Notes under the pieces: model-generated
What the model saw: only the letters and a program-made list of their open reading frames with translations
Database searches by the model: none
Told to the model about the DNA's origin: nothing
Origin: Hyalangium versicolor
GTDB lineage: Bacteria > Myxococcota > Myxococcia > Myxococcales > Myxococcaceae
Direction: 5' to 3'
Assembly (NCBI RefSeq): GCF_020103695.1
Contig: NZ_JAHXBF010000001.1
Coordinates: 248,001-312,000, forward strand
Length of the DNA stretch: 64,000 nucleotides
Made by a program: the position numbers and the translations under genes
Shown: positions 14,999 through 22,395 of the stretch, in pieces
Layout: each line of letters begins with the position of its first letter
How positions within the stretch are numbered: position 1 is the first letter of the stretch

Positions 14999-16143
14999 AG
15001 GTCGCGCTGTCCGATGCGCAGGAGCAGGCGCAGCGGGAGTTTCAAGCCTTCGCGAAGGAGCAGATCCAGCCCCACGCGGATCTCATTGATCGCGAGGAGC
15101 GGATCCCGCGAACCGTGATCGAGCAGCTGGCCCGGGCGGGCTATCTGGCCAGTGGTCTGCCCGAGGCGTACGGTGGCCGCCACCCCGATCCGATTGTTCA
15201 CGGCGCGATGCATGAGGCGCTCGGGTATGCGAGCGCCTCTGTGCAGGGGCTCGTGAATGTCCACCACATGGCGGGCTCGGCGATCGCGCGCTGGGGCACT
15301 CCCGAGCAGAAGCAGCAATGGCTTCCCCGGCTCGCCTCCGGCGAGCTCCTTGCTGCCTTCGCGCTCACGGAGCCTGGTGTTGGGAGCGACGCCCAGGTCG
15401 AGACCCGCGCGGAGCCGGACGGCGACGGGTATCTGCTCACCGGCGTCAAACAGTGGATCACCTGTGGGGCCATCGCGGACGTGTTCGTCCTCTTCGCCCG
15501 CGTGGGGGATGCGCCCACGGCGTTCGTCGTCCCGGCCAACACGCCAGGTTTCTCTCGAGACCCCATCCGGGACATCCTCGGCTGCCGCGGCTACATGCTG
15601 GCCAGTCTCAAGCTCGACGGGTGCCGCATTCTCGGAGCCAACCGCATCGGCCCACAAGGCTTCGGCATCTCGCATGTGATGGCCGCGGGCCTCGACAACG
15701 GGCGGTACAATCTGGCGTGGGGTTGCGTCGGACAGGCACAGGCATGCCTCGACGCGAGCCTTGCCTACGCCGGCCAACGAAAGCAGTTCGGCGCCCCGCT
15801 CAAGGATTTCCAGCTCGTCCAACGCCTCCTGACCCGGATGCTCGTGGGCGTCCAAGGGGCGCGCCTCCTCTGCTGGCGCGCTGGGCATGCCAGGGCGGAG
15901 CGCCTCTACAGCGCCTCGTACGAGGCCATGATCGCCAAATACCAGGCGTCGACCATGCTCAACGAGGTGGCCAATCACGCTTTGCAGATCCACGGCGCGA
16001 ATGGGTGCGGCAGTGGGTATCCGATCCAGCGCTACCTCAGGGACGCGCGCATCATGGAGATCATCGAGGGGAGCACCCAGATGTTGGAGATCATGATCGC
16101 GAAGCTGGGCTGCGCCGACGCGATGGCTGGGGGGACGGCATGA
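14995..16143 (+). CDS. Acyl-CoA dehydrogenase-like flavoenzyme for an ACP-bound extender unit
   Basis: 382 residues from GTG at 14995, overlapping the ACP stop by 4 nt. It shows the complete acyl-CoA dehydrogenase fold markers: FAD/substrate region LTEPGVGSD, the second signature near QIHGANG, and the catalytic-Glu region IIEGSTQ. Homologues ZmaI/ZmaE and Asm15 complete oxidation of the ACP-bound aldehyde to the malonate-like carboxylate. Here it stands between the ACP and the amino acid:ACP ligase, so the natural reading is formation of aminomalonyl-ACP from seryl-ACP together with the dehydrogenase at 13817. It is soluble. There is no glyceryl-loading FkbH-like gene, which argues against hydroxy- or methoxymalonyl. 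Confidence 0.92.
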   Translation: MKVALSDAQEQAQREFQAFAKEQIQPHADLIDREERIPRTVIEQLARAGYLASGLPEAYGGRHPDPIVHGAMHEALGYASASVQGLVNVHHMAGSAIARWGTPEQKQQWLPRLASGELLAAFALTEPGVGSDAQVETRAEPDGDGYLLTGVKQWITCGAIADVFVLFARVGDAPTAFVVPANTPGFSRDPIRDILGCRGYMLASLKLDGCRILGANRIGPQGFGISHVMAAGLDNGRYNLAWGCVGQAQACLDASLAYAGQRKQFGAPLKDFQLVQRLLTRMLVGVQGARLLCWRAGHARAERLYSASYEAMIAKYQASTMLNEVANHALQIHGANGCGSGYPIQRYLRDARIMEIIEGSTQMLEIMIAKLGCADAMAGGTA

Positions 16144-17138
16144 GCACGGCCCAGCGCGCCTACCAGACGAAAATTCTGCGCGAGCACGTGGCGTCAGGTG
16201 GCGCCGGCCTTGCGGGCGACGAAGCGCTCATGGCCTCCGCGGACGTGCATACCCTCGGCGCCGGGCTCGTGGCTCTGCGGGGGAACGTGCTCGGCCTCTT
16301 CCGCTTCTTCGAGCATACCTTCCTGCGCCTGGCGCGCCGCTTCCGCGCCGAGGAGCGCCATTATCCTGTCCTCTTGCCGCTGCAGACCCTCGAGGAGGTC
16401 GGTTACTTCAGCCACTTCCCGCAGCAGGTCACCTTCGGCAGCCACTTTCCCGAGGATCTGCCGATCCTGGAGGCCGTTGCCCGGTCGGTGGCCGCGAACA
16501 AGGGGCGGCTGGCCCAGGAGATGCGGGAGCGCGTTGAGGCCGCCCACCATGCGCTCAAGCCTGCCGTTTGCCTGCCCTGCTATGGGCAATTTCGCGGCAC
16601 GAGGCTCCCTGTCGACGGTGCCGTGCGGATCACCATGCAGAACCATGTGTTCCGCCACGAGGGCAATCGCTACGACGCGCTCGCTCGCCTGTGGGACTTC
16701 CAGGTCCGGGACATCGTGTTCCTGGGTTCCTACCAGGAGGTCAAGGCCCTCCGCGAGGAGGCCATGGATGCGATCATGGCGCTCTGCGAAGAGCTCGATC
16801 TGACGGCGCGCCTCGCGCTCGCAAACGATCCGTTCTTCCTCGGCGAGAGCTCGCACAAGATCGTCTACCAGCGGTTGGGCGAGGTCAAATACGAGCTGCT
16901 CTTGCGGATCCCTCACCGCGAGATGGATGTGGCCGCGGCCTCGTTCAACTTGCACCGGGACTTCTACGCATCGGTGTACGATATCCGGCAGCACGACGGC
17001 GCGGTCGCCGAGACGGCCTGTATGGGCTTTGGTATCGAGCGCTGGGTGTACGGCTTTCTAAGTCAGAAGGGAATGGACCCGACCGGCTGGCCAGAGCAGG
17101 TGGCGGCTTGGGTCAAGAGCTACGCCGCGGGGCCGTGA
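16140..17138 (+). CDS. Seryl-tRNA-synthetase-like amino acid:[carrier protein] ligase
   Basis: 332 residues from ATG at 16140 (ATGA overlap with the preceding stop); the frame continues upstream but only inside the preceding gene. Class II aaRS motif 2 is FRHE (171-174) followed by RLWDFQVRD, and motif 3 is GFGIERW; no tRNA-binding N-terminal arm is present. This matches the bacterial SerRS-like ligases (Bradyrhizobium Cpl type) that adenylate a small amino acid and load it on a carrier protein. Candidate zinc ligands are Cys144, Asp191 and Cys294; spacing 47/103 is close to the Cys-Glu-Cys 45/103 I recall for that family, with Asp replacing Glu. The neighbouring ACP is the obvious acceptor. 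The amino acid is inferred to be Ser from the two dehydrogenases. This is the last gene of the + strand operon. Confidence 0.85.
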   Translation: MSTAQRAYQTKILREHVASGGAGLAGDEALMASADVHTLGAGLVALRGNVLGLFRFFEHTFLRLARRFRAEERHYPVLLPLQTLEEVGYFSHFPQQVTFGSHFPEDLPILEAVARSVAANKGRLAQEMRERVEAAHHALKPAVCLPCYGQFRGTRLPVDGAVRITMQNHVFRHEGNRYDALARLWDFQVRDIVFLGSYQEVKALREEAMDAIMALCEELDLTARLALANDPFFLGESSHKIVYQRLGEVKYELLLRIPHREMDVAAASFNLHRDFYASVYDIRQHDGAVAETACMGFGIERWVYGFLSQKGMDPTGWPEQVAAWVKSYAAGP

Positions 17139-17141
17139 GCC

Positions 17142-18380
17142 CTACTCGGCGCGGAGCGCGTCGATCGGATTGAGGTGCGCCGCGCGCCACGCCGGATAGA
17201 AGCCGAAGACCACCCCGGTCACCACCGAGAGACAAAGCCCGAGGGCGATCGAGCGGATCTCCAAGTGGAAGGCCCAGGGGGCTACGAGCTTCGAGAGCAC
17301 CGTGATCGTGAGCCAGGAGAGGGCGAGGCCGGAGAGCACCCCGAGCACGCCTCCCAGGAGCGAGACGGCGGTAGCCTCGATGAGGAATTGAGCCAGGATC
17401 GAGCGCCGGGAAGCGCCGACCGCGCGGCGAATTCCAATCTCCTTCGTTCTTTCGGTGACGGTCACCAGCATGATGTTCATGATGTTGATGCCGCCCACGA
17501 GGAGCGCGATGAAGCCCGTGCTCAAGAGGAGCACCTTGATCACGCTGATGATGAGCCTCTCCTGGCTCGCGCCGTTGTCGTCACCGACCACGAAGTTCTT
17601 CACGCCGAGGTGACGCTGGAGGAGCGTTGATTCGATCGTGGCGCGGAGCACCGCCAGCGGGGTGCGAATATCGCCGGGGTTTCGGCGGATGTAGAGGCGA
17701 TGGACCTCGTGCGAGGGCGCATAGAGCGCGTCGTACGTCGTCTCCGGGACGATCACCTTCCGATTCCACATGTCGGTGCTGTCCGTTGTCACCAGCATGG
17801 GGCGATTCGCGAGCACGCCGATGACCGTCCAGGTATGGCCCCCAGCCATCAGGCGGGGGCCTGGCGCCGCCGGGTCGAGTGCGACGCGGCTGGCGAAGAG
17901 CTCTTTCCAGACCTCGTGACCGACGACGCATACCCGCCGGCGATCGTCGAGGTCGGTGCTGTCGAGGAAGCGCCCTTGCGAGACCTCCAGGCGGTAGAGC
18001 ACGGCAGTCTCCGGCGCGGCACTGACAAGGCGGACTCGCTTCTTCTTTCCGTGCACGTGCGCTTCTGTCACCCGCGCCGATTCGCTGAGGGCTCCGCCGA
18101 AGACCGGTGAGGCAGCGAGTGAGCGCGCGTCGTCACGCGAGAGATCCCTTCGGGTACGATTCCGATCCCCAATGCTCACCTGATCCCGCCGTATCTGGAT
18201 GATGTCAGCCTCGACGACCTCCTGGCTCGCCCGGATCAGCGCCTCCTCACCACCGCGCAAGACGGATGCGAGGAACACGATCGAGCCAGTGCCGATCACA
18301 ATACCGAGCAGTGTCAGCAAGGCTCGGAGGCGGCCCGCGATCACGAAGCGAATGGAGCGGAGCAGGTCGAGGAGCCTCAT
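17142..18380 (-). CDS. MacB/FtsX-type ABC transporter permease (no ATPase domain)
   Basis: 412 residues from ATG at 18378-18380, preferred over the open upstream frame because the first transmembrane segment starts some 15 residues later and the ATG overlaps the upstream permease stop by 4 nt. N-terminal membrane helix, large periplasmic MacB_PCD domain, then three helices in the FtsX domain near the C-terminus with the conserved RTKEIGIRRAVGAS stretch. These permeases act with an adaptor (19591-20706) to move molecules from the periplasm outward, powered by a separate ATPase. Neither this nor the neighbouring permease has Walker motifs. It is convergent with the ligase gene with only 3 bases between the stops. 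Confidence 0.92.
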   Translation of the reverse strand: MRLLDLLRSIRFVIAGRLRALLTLLGIVIGTGSIVFLASVLRGGEEALIRASQEVVEADIIQIRRDQVSIGDRNRTRRDLSRDDARSLAASPVFGGALSESARVTEAHVHGKKKRVRLVSAAPETAVLYRLEVSQGRFLDSTDLDDRRRVCVVGHEVWKELFASRVALDPAAPGPRLMAGGHTWTVIGVLANRPMLVTTDSTDMWNRKVIVPETTYDALYAPSHEVHRLYIRRNPGDIRTPLAVLRATIESTLLQRHLGVKNFVVGDDNGASQERLIISVIKVLLLSTGFIALLVGGINIMNIMLVTVTERTKEIGIRRAVGASRRSILAQFLIEATAVSLLGGVLGVLSGLALSWLTITVLSKLVAPWAFHLEIRSIALGLCLSVVTGVVFGFYPAWRAAHLNPIDALRAE

Positions 18381-19594
18381 GGACGCATCGCTGTCACGGG
18401 ATCGAGCCGCCCGGCCTGGCGCGCTGGCAGCCACCCGAAGCTGATGCCCACACCGAGCGACACCGCCATCGCCACCATCACGGCGGGCACCGAGACCGAG
18501 CCCACCCACGTTGGTAGGGCGCTGCGGACCAGGGCGGCGGCCAACGCAGCGGCCAGTGCGCCACTCAGAGTTCCGAGCAATCCTCCAAAGCCAGAGAGCA
18601 TCACCGCCTCGCAGAGGAACTGCGCGCTGATGTCCCTCTGCGCCGCGCCGAGCGCCTTGCGGATGCCGATCTCGCTCACTCGCTCGGACACGCTGATGAG
18701 CATCATGTTCATCACCCCGACGCCACCGATAAGCAACGCGATGCCGGCAATCACGGCGACCAGCACCTGCGCAAGGCCGAAGATCGTATCGAGCTGGGAG
18801 ATGATCGAGCTGAAGTCGTGGACCTTGAAATCGATGACTCCGTGATGACGCTCCATCAACCGCGCGTTGAGGATGCGCTGCACGTGGGCATTGGCGCGGG
18901 CGTCGACCGTCTTCGCGACGATCGTCGTCTCATCCCGGGTCCTGGCCTCTACGTCCGTGATCGCTCCGAGGGGAGCGACGAGCACGTCCAACCAGTCGAA
19001 GCCGAAATCGATGCCGAACCGCTCATTCTGCGCGAGCACTCCGATCACCCGGCAGCGCAGCCCGCCGATCGTGACGACCCGGTTGAGCGCATCGCCCTGC
19101 CAGAGCTTCGCGGCGAGTTTGGGGCCAGCAACGCAGACCCTGGCGTGGCGCTGGTCCTCGTCCTCGGAGAACGCCCTTCCGTGGTCCACGCGCATCCGGA
19201 ACACCTCGAAGAAGCTGCTGCTGCCAGCGACCAGGTGCGTGCGATCCTGCTGGCCCTCGTTGGAGGTGACATCCCGCATGCCGAGTGCCGCGAACACCGT
19301 GCTCTCGGCGACGTGCGGGACCCCCTCGAGGAGCCAGCGCGCATCCCGCTGTTCGAAGCCGGTCGTGAACATCCCCTGCTTGCGCTCGGGCACCGTGGGG
19401 ACCACGAAGATCAGCCTCGTGCCGCCGATCTCCTCGATACCGCGGTTCAGGGTGGTGATACCGCCCTCGGCTAATGACGACATGAGGACGATCGCAAACG
19501 CTCCGATGGTGATGCTGAGCGTGGTCAGGAGCGTGCGCAGCCGGTGCGCCGCGAGTGCTTTCGCGGCAATCCCGAGGTAGCTCAGCCAGATCAC
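18377..19594 (-). CDS. MacB/FtsX-type ABC transporter permease (paralogue of the next gene)
   Basis: 405 residues, N-terminal helix (YLGIAAKALAAHRLRTLLTT), MacB_PCD periplasmic domain and C-terminal FtsX helices with VSERVSEIGIRKALGA. It has the same layout as the 412-residue permease downstream, to which it is coupled by an ATGA overlap (18377-18380), and is itself coupled to the adaptor gene (19591-19594). The two probably form a heterodimeric permease. A cognate LolD/MacB-type ATPase is missing from the window, so the ATPase must be encoded elsewhere. Function may be export of a metabolite or lipoprotein-like substrate, or tolerance; proximity to region A is suggestive only. Confidence 0.92.
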   Translation of the reverse strand: MIWLSYLGIAAKALAAHRLRTLLTTLSITIGAFAIVLMSSLAEGGITTLNRGIEEIGGTRLIFVVPTVPERKQGMFTTGFEQRDARWLLEGVPHVAESTVFAALGMRDVTSNEGQQDRTHLVAGSSSFFEVFRMRVDHGRAFSEDEDQRHARVCVAGPKLAAKLWQGDALNRVVTIGGLRCRVIGVLAQNERFGIDFGFDWLDVLVAPLGAITDVEARTRDETTIVAKTVDARANAHVQRILNARLMERHHGVIDFKVHDFSSIISQLDTIFGLAQVLVAVIAGIALLIGGVGVMNMMLISVSERVSEIGIRKALGAAQRDISAQFLCEAVMLSGFGGLLGTLSGALAAALAAALVRSALPTWVGSVSVPAVMVAMAVSLGVGISFGWLPARQAGRLDPVTAMRP

Positions 19595-20706
19595 AGCTGC
19601 GCCCCAGGGGCAGCGGAGGCAGGCGTGAGCAGGATCCGGTGTCCCTCCTCGATGCCGCTCAGCACCTCGACCGCGCGCTCGTTGCGCGCACCGGTGGTCA
19701 CCTCAATCTTCTCGGTCGCGACTTGACCGTCGGGTGCGGAGAGGACGCGGGTGACAAACGCCTTGCCGTTCTTTCTGACAAAGGCCTCGACCGGGAGTGA
19801 AATCACTCCGGGCTTCTCCTCGATGAAGAGGCGCACGTCTGCGGTCATTCCGGGCTTGAGGAGACCGTCCACGGAGGAGAGCTCCAACTCGATGGGGAAC
19901 AAATCGACCTCCCTCCCTGGCAGACGCACAGATGCAGGCGCGATCTTGGAAACCTTGGCCTCGTATGTCTTGCCGGGTAGGGCCTCGATCGTCAGTGTCG
20001 CGGTTGTCCCGATCCGGACCTTCACGACATCGATTTGGTTGAGGTCTACCTTGACGATCAAGCTCGACAGATCGGCCACGGTGAGCAGCGGTTTGCCGTC
20101 GCAGGTTGACTCGACGCCGGGGGTGACCACCTCGCCGGGTTCGATGTTGCGCTCGACGACGGTCCCGTCGATGGGGGAGCCGATCTTCGTATCCCTGAGG
20201 CGCTGCTGTGCTGCGGCGAGCGTGATCTGGGCCAACTTCACCGTGACGTCCTTCGCGGCGTAGTCGTGCTTGGCCTTGTCGAATTCTGCCTGGGGCACCA
20301 CACTCATCTCGGCCCCAGATGTCGCCCGCTCGAGGACGGTCTTTGAGTAGTCGATGTCTATCTTGACCTGGGTGAGCTCTGCCTCCGCGCGCTCCATGTC
20401 CCGCTGAAAGTCCGTCGGATCGAGAGTCAGGAGCAGTTCGCCCTTTTTGACCCGGGCTCCTTCCTCGGCAAGCACCTGGGTCACCTGGCCGGCCACCTTG
20501 GACTTGAGTTCGATCTTCGTCCGGGCCTCGATCCTGCCGGTCTCGAGCACATCGAGGACGAGGTTTTCCCGCTTCGCGGTCACTACCAGATCGGAGTCGA
20601 TGGGCGCGGTCTCGGCAACCTTGGTTTGCCAGCGCATGACAGCGAACGTGGCGACCACGGCGATCGTGAGCACCCAGGGCCAGTACGGCCGCTGCCGGGC
20701 GCTCAT
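19591..20706 (-). CDS. Membrane fusion protein (MacA/HlyD-like periplasmic adaptor)
   Basis: 371 residues. N-terminal anchor at about 10-27, then a barrel-sandwich hybrid/lipoyl-like region (KVAGQVTQVLAEEGARVKKG), a short alpha-helical hairpin (about 100-160) and beta-barrel domains ending in the usual GARNERAVEVLSGIEEG. It links inner-membrane permeases with an outer-membrane factor; none is visible here. The start at 20706 has AGGGAGA nearby. It is the first gene of a three-gene - strand operon with the two permeases, joined by 4-nt overlaps. Confidence 0.92.
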   Translation of the reverse strand: MSARQRPYWPWVLTIAVVATFAVMRWQTKVAETAPIDSDLVVTAKRENLVLDVLETGRIEARTKIELKSKVAGQVTQVLAEEGARVKKGELLLTLDPTDFQRDMERAEAELTQVKIDIDYSKTVLERATSGAEMSVVPQAEFDKAKHDYAAKDVTVKLAQITLAAAQQRLRDTKIGSPIDGTVVERNIEPGEVVTPGVESTCDGKPLLTVADLSSLIVKVDLNQIDVVKVRIGTTATLTIEALPGKTYEAKVSKIAPASVRLPGREVDLFPIELELSSVDGLLKPGMTADVRLFIEEKPGVISLPVEAFVRKNGKAFVTRVLSAPDGQVATEKIEVTTGARNERAVEVLSGIEEGHRILLTPASAAPGAQL

Positions 20707-21174
20707 GCGGCATCTCCCTGTAGGGCGCGGAAAAGCTCCCTGGGGTGATCGGTCGAGTCTCCTTCCAGAAACGGCCCGGTGGCTTCGGTCATGCTGTCAT
20801 TCGTCCTACGGAAGGCGAGAGGGGCATTGCCTGGATGATGATACCGCCCGAAATCACGTCGCGGACGCTCCATAACCCACCCGATGGTCTTGTTTCCCGT
20901 GCGCTGGGGCAGGGCGCCCTTCGTGGTGGCGGGCAGCAGGGGTGAAGAATCCGAGGAAAATCGAGGGGATGGTGGATAACGGCGCGTCCTGCTTCAGGTC
21001 TTTCCATCCCCTAAGGTGCAGGCTGCTGACGTTTCTAGCGCCACGTGCACCGTGTACGATCCCTGCCCTCGCTCAGCGTAGCGAACATGTGTCCGGCACC
21101 GCGTTCCATATCCGGGCAGGAGAGCATCCATGCAGCACAGAGGCGTCGTCGGTGGGGTGTGCGGAGGTGTGATC
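20707..21174. other. Intergenic region between divergent genes (468 bp)
   Basis: It separates the adaptor gene (leftward) from the lipoprotein gene (rightward) and must hold both promoters. I see no gene; short frames on either strand lack ribosome-binding sites and recognisable content, except that an ATG at 21130 with AGGAGAG upstream is in frame with the lipoprotein. An inverted repeat lies at 20964-21012. No convincing -35/-10 pair could be assigned by eye. Confidence 0.6.
20964..21012. repeat. Inverted repeat with 9-bp arms and an inner small hairpin
   Basis: Arms AGGGGATGG (20964-20972) and CCATCCCCT (21004-21012) are perfect complements 31 nt apart; the loop contains CCTG-CTT-CAGG. 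It could be a structured leader, the terminator-like end of a transcript, or an operator. It is not followed by a T-run. Confidence 0.4.
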
Positions 21175-21792
21175 ATGCGAAGGCTGGCCGCCGCTCTTCT
21201 GGGGGCGGTGCTTGTTGCCTGCAGTGCCGCCCGTCTCTCCCTCCCCGCCGAAGGACAGGAACTCTCTCGTTTCGTGCTCGTCATGAGGGAGCATCCTGAT
21301 GGACAGGTCTCCTACGCTTGGCTCCGTGCCGAGGAACTCAATCTCGGGCAGTACCCGGTTCAGTCACTTCCTGGAGGCCTGGATGGGCGCATCGTCCACA
21401 CCGCAGCTCAACCTCGTGATTGCCATGCAGAGTACCTTGAATGCATTGAAGAGTGCATGAGCCGCCCGCTTCCTCGGGGCTATGGGCATATCACTGCGGG
21501 ACGTGGGCTCGGTGGGAAGCTGGAATACTGCCAGGAGCGGTGCAGACAGCCATACAACGACTGTGAAGAGCTGAAAAGGCTCAAGCCCCAAGAATTCTCT
21601 GCTTGGGATGGTGCGATGGATTGGCTGAAACGCAACCGCAAATCCATACTCGTGGGAAGCGTCATTGTGATCGCGGGTGTGACCTTTATCGTTGTCTCCG
21701 CAGGGGCCGGACTCGTCGTCCTCGCACCAGTGGTGCTCTTGGCAAGAGCGGAGCCTGGGCTCGAACTCACGGTAGAGGGAGGAGTTCGGTAG
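21175..21792 (+). CDS. Small Cys-rich lipoprotein, possible Sit-type polymorphic toxin
   Basis: 205 residues from ATG 21175, chosen for the perfect GGAGGT upstream and because the lipobox LVAC (Cys16) then follows a 15-residue signal peptide; ATG 21130 is an alternative. The mature part has a block of paired cysteines (C-H-A-E-Y-L-E-C, E-E-C-M, later C-Q-E-R-C and a C after YND) and a strongly hydrophobic C-terminal stretch of about 40 residues that could form a membrane hairpin. The layout resembles myxobacterial lipoproteins of the SitA type, which are exchanged between cells by TraAB and followed by an immunity gene. I do not recognise the family with certainty. A small partner gene starts 2 nt after the stop. 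Confidence 0.8.
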   Translation: MRRLAAALLGAVLVACSAARLSLPAEGQELSRFVLVMREHPDGQVSYAWLRAEELNLGQYPVQSLPGGLDGRIVHTAAQPRDCHAEYLECIEECMSRPLPRGYGHITAGRGLGGKLEYCQERCRQPYNDCEELKRLKPQEFSAWDGAMDWLKRNRKSILVGSVIVIAGVTFIVVSAGAGLVVLAPVVLLARAEPGLELTVEGGVR

Positions 21793-21794
21793 GC

Positions 21795-22361
21795 ATGTCA
21801 ATGCGCTCTCTAGATGCACAGGAGTTGTTGGGGCAGCTCTGGGAACAAGCTTCATCGGCAGAGGAGAAGGAAAAGCTGCGCATGGCGGTTGATGCTCTCA
21901 GGTTCATCACATCCACCGGTCAGTCATCCGATTTTGAAGAGTACCGCAGGAGCCTTGACGCGAATGCTCCTCCGCTGCTCAGCGCGTCCTTCCAGACACG
22001 CGAGGAGGCGGAGGCCTGGCTCAACGCTCATCCCCGCCCGCCCGATCAAGCCTATGTGCTGATTGCGGGGGAGTACCACATCGTCATGTATTCTCCTGAG
22101 CGGAACCTCAGGGGATTGCTTCGTCACCCGGCACTCGAGTTCTATCTGGACGAAATGACGCGGGGAGGGCTCCCGGCTCCGCATGCTTCCTTCCAGACAC
22201 GCGACGAGGCGGAGGCTTGGCTTTCACTTCAGCCCGAACCGCCACGTCAGGTCTTCATCACGATTGCGGGTGAATACCATCTTGTTGTGTATCACCATCG
22301 GATCCACTTGCGTGCCATCTGCCCCGTCTCCCTGGCTAGGAAACCTGGTTCGAAGGGATGA
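21795..22361 (+). CDS. Small soluble protein with duplicated ~43-residue unit; possible immunity partner
   Basis: 188 residues from ATG at 21795; the upstream open frame runs inside the lipoprotein gene. The N-terminal 60 residues are charged and helical; then two copies of a unit starting SFQTR-E/D-EAEAW and containing IAGEYH-I/L-V (residues about 65-108 and 132-175). There is no signal peptide or membrane segment, so it is cytoplasmic. The very tight spacing (2 nt) after the Cys-rich lipoprotein suggests they act as a pair, and a cytoplasmic partner of a lipoprotein toxin would be its immunity protein. No family is recognised. Confidence 0.75.
   Translation: MSMRSLDAQELLGQLWEQASSAEEKEKLRMAVDALRFITSTGQSSDFEEYRRSLDANAPPLLSASFQTREEAEAWLNAHPRPPDQAYVLIAGEYHIVMYSPERNLRGLLRHPALEFYLDEMTRGGLPAPHASFQTRDEAEAWLSLQPEPPRQVFITIAGEYHLVVYHHRIHLRAICPVSLARKPGSKG
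21987..22222 (+). repeat. Internal direct repeat in the partner gene
   Basis: Bases 21987-22021 and 22188-22222 agree at all but two of 35 positions, and similarity continues more weakly after that (IAGEYH coding part). High DNA-level identity points to a fairly recent internal duplication of a 201-bp unit. Confidence 0.8.
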
Positions 22362-22395
22362 ATTTCGGGTCAGTGCCTGTGCACGTTCCGGCGCG

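Noticed and set aside
17139..17141. A terminator between the ligase gene and the convergent permease gene
   Set aside because: Only three bases separate the stops and I found no convincing hairpin around them.
17142..20706. Assignment of the permease pair as the lipopeptide or PKS-NRPS exporter
   Set aside because: Each biosynthetic cluster already has a SyrD/PvdE-type exporter in or next to its operon; linkage of this MacAB-like set is only by position.
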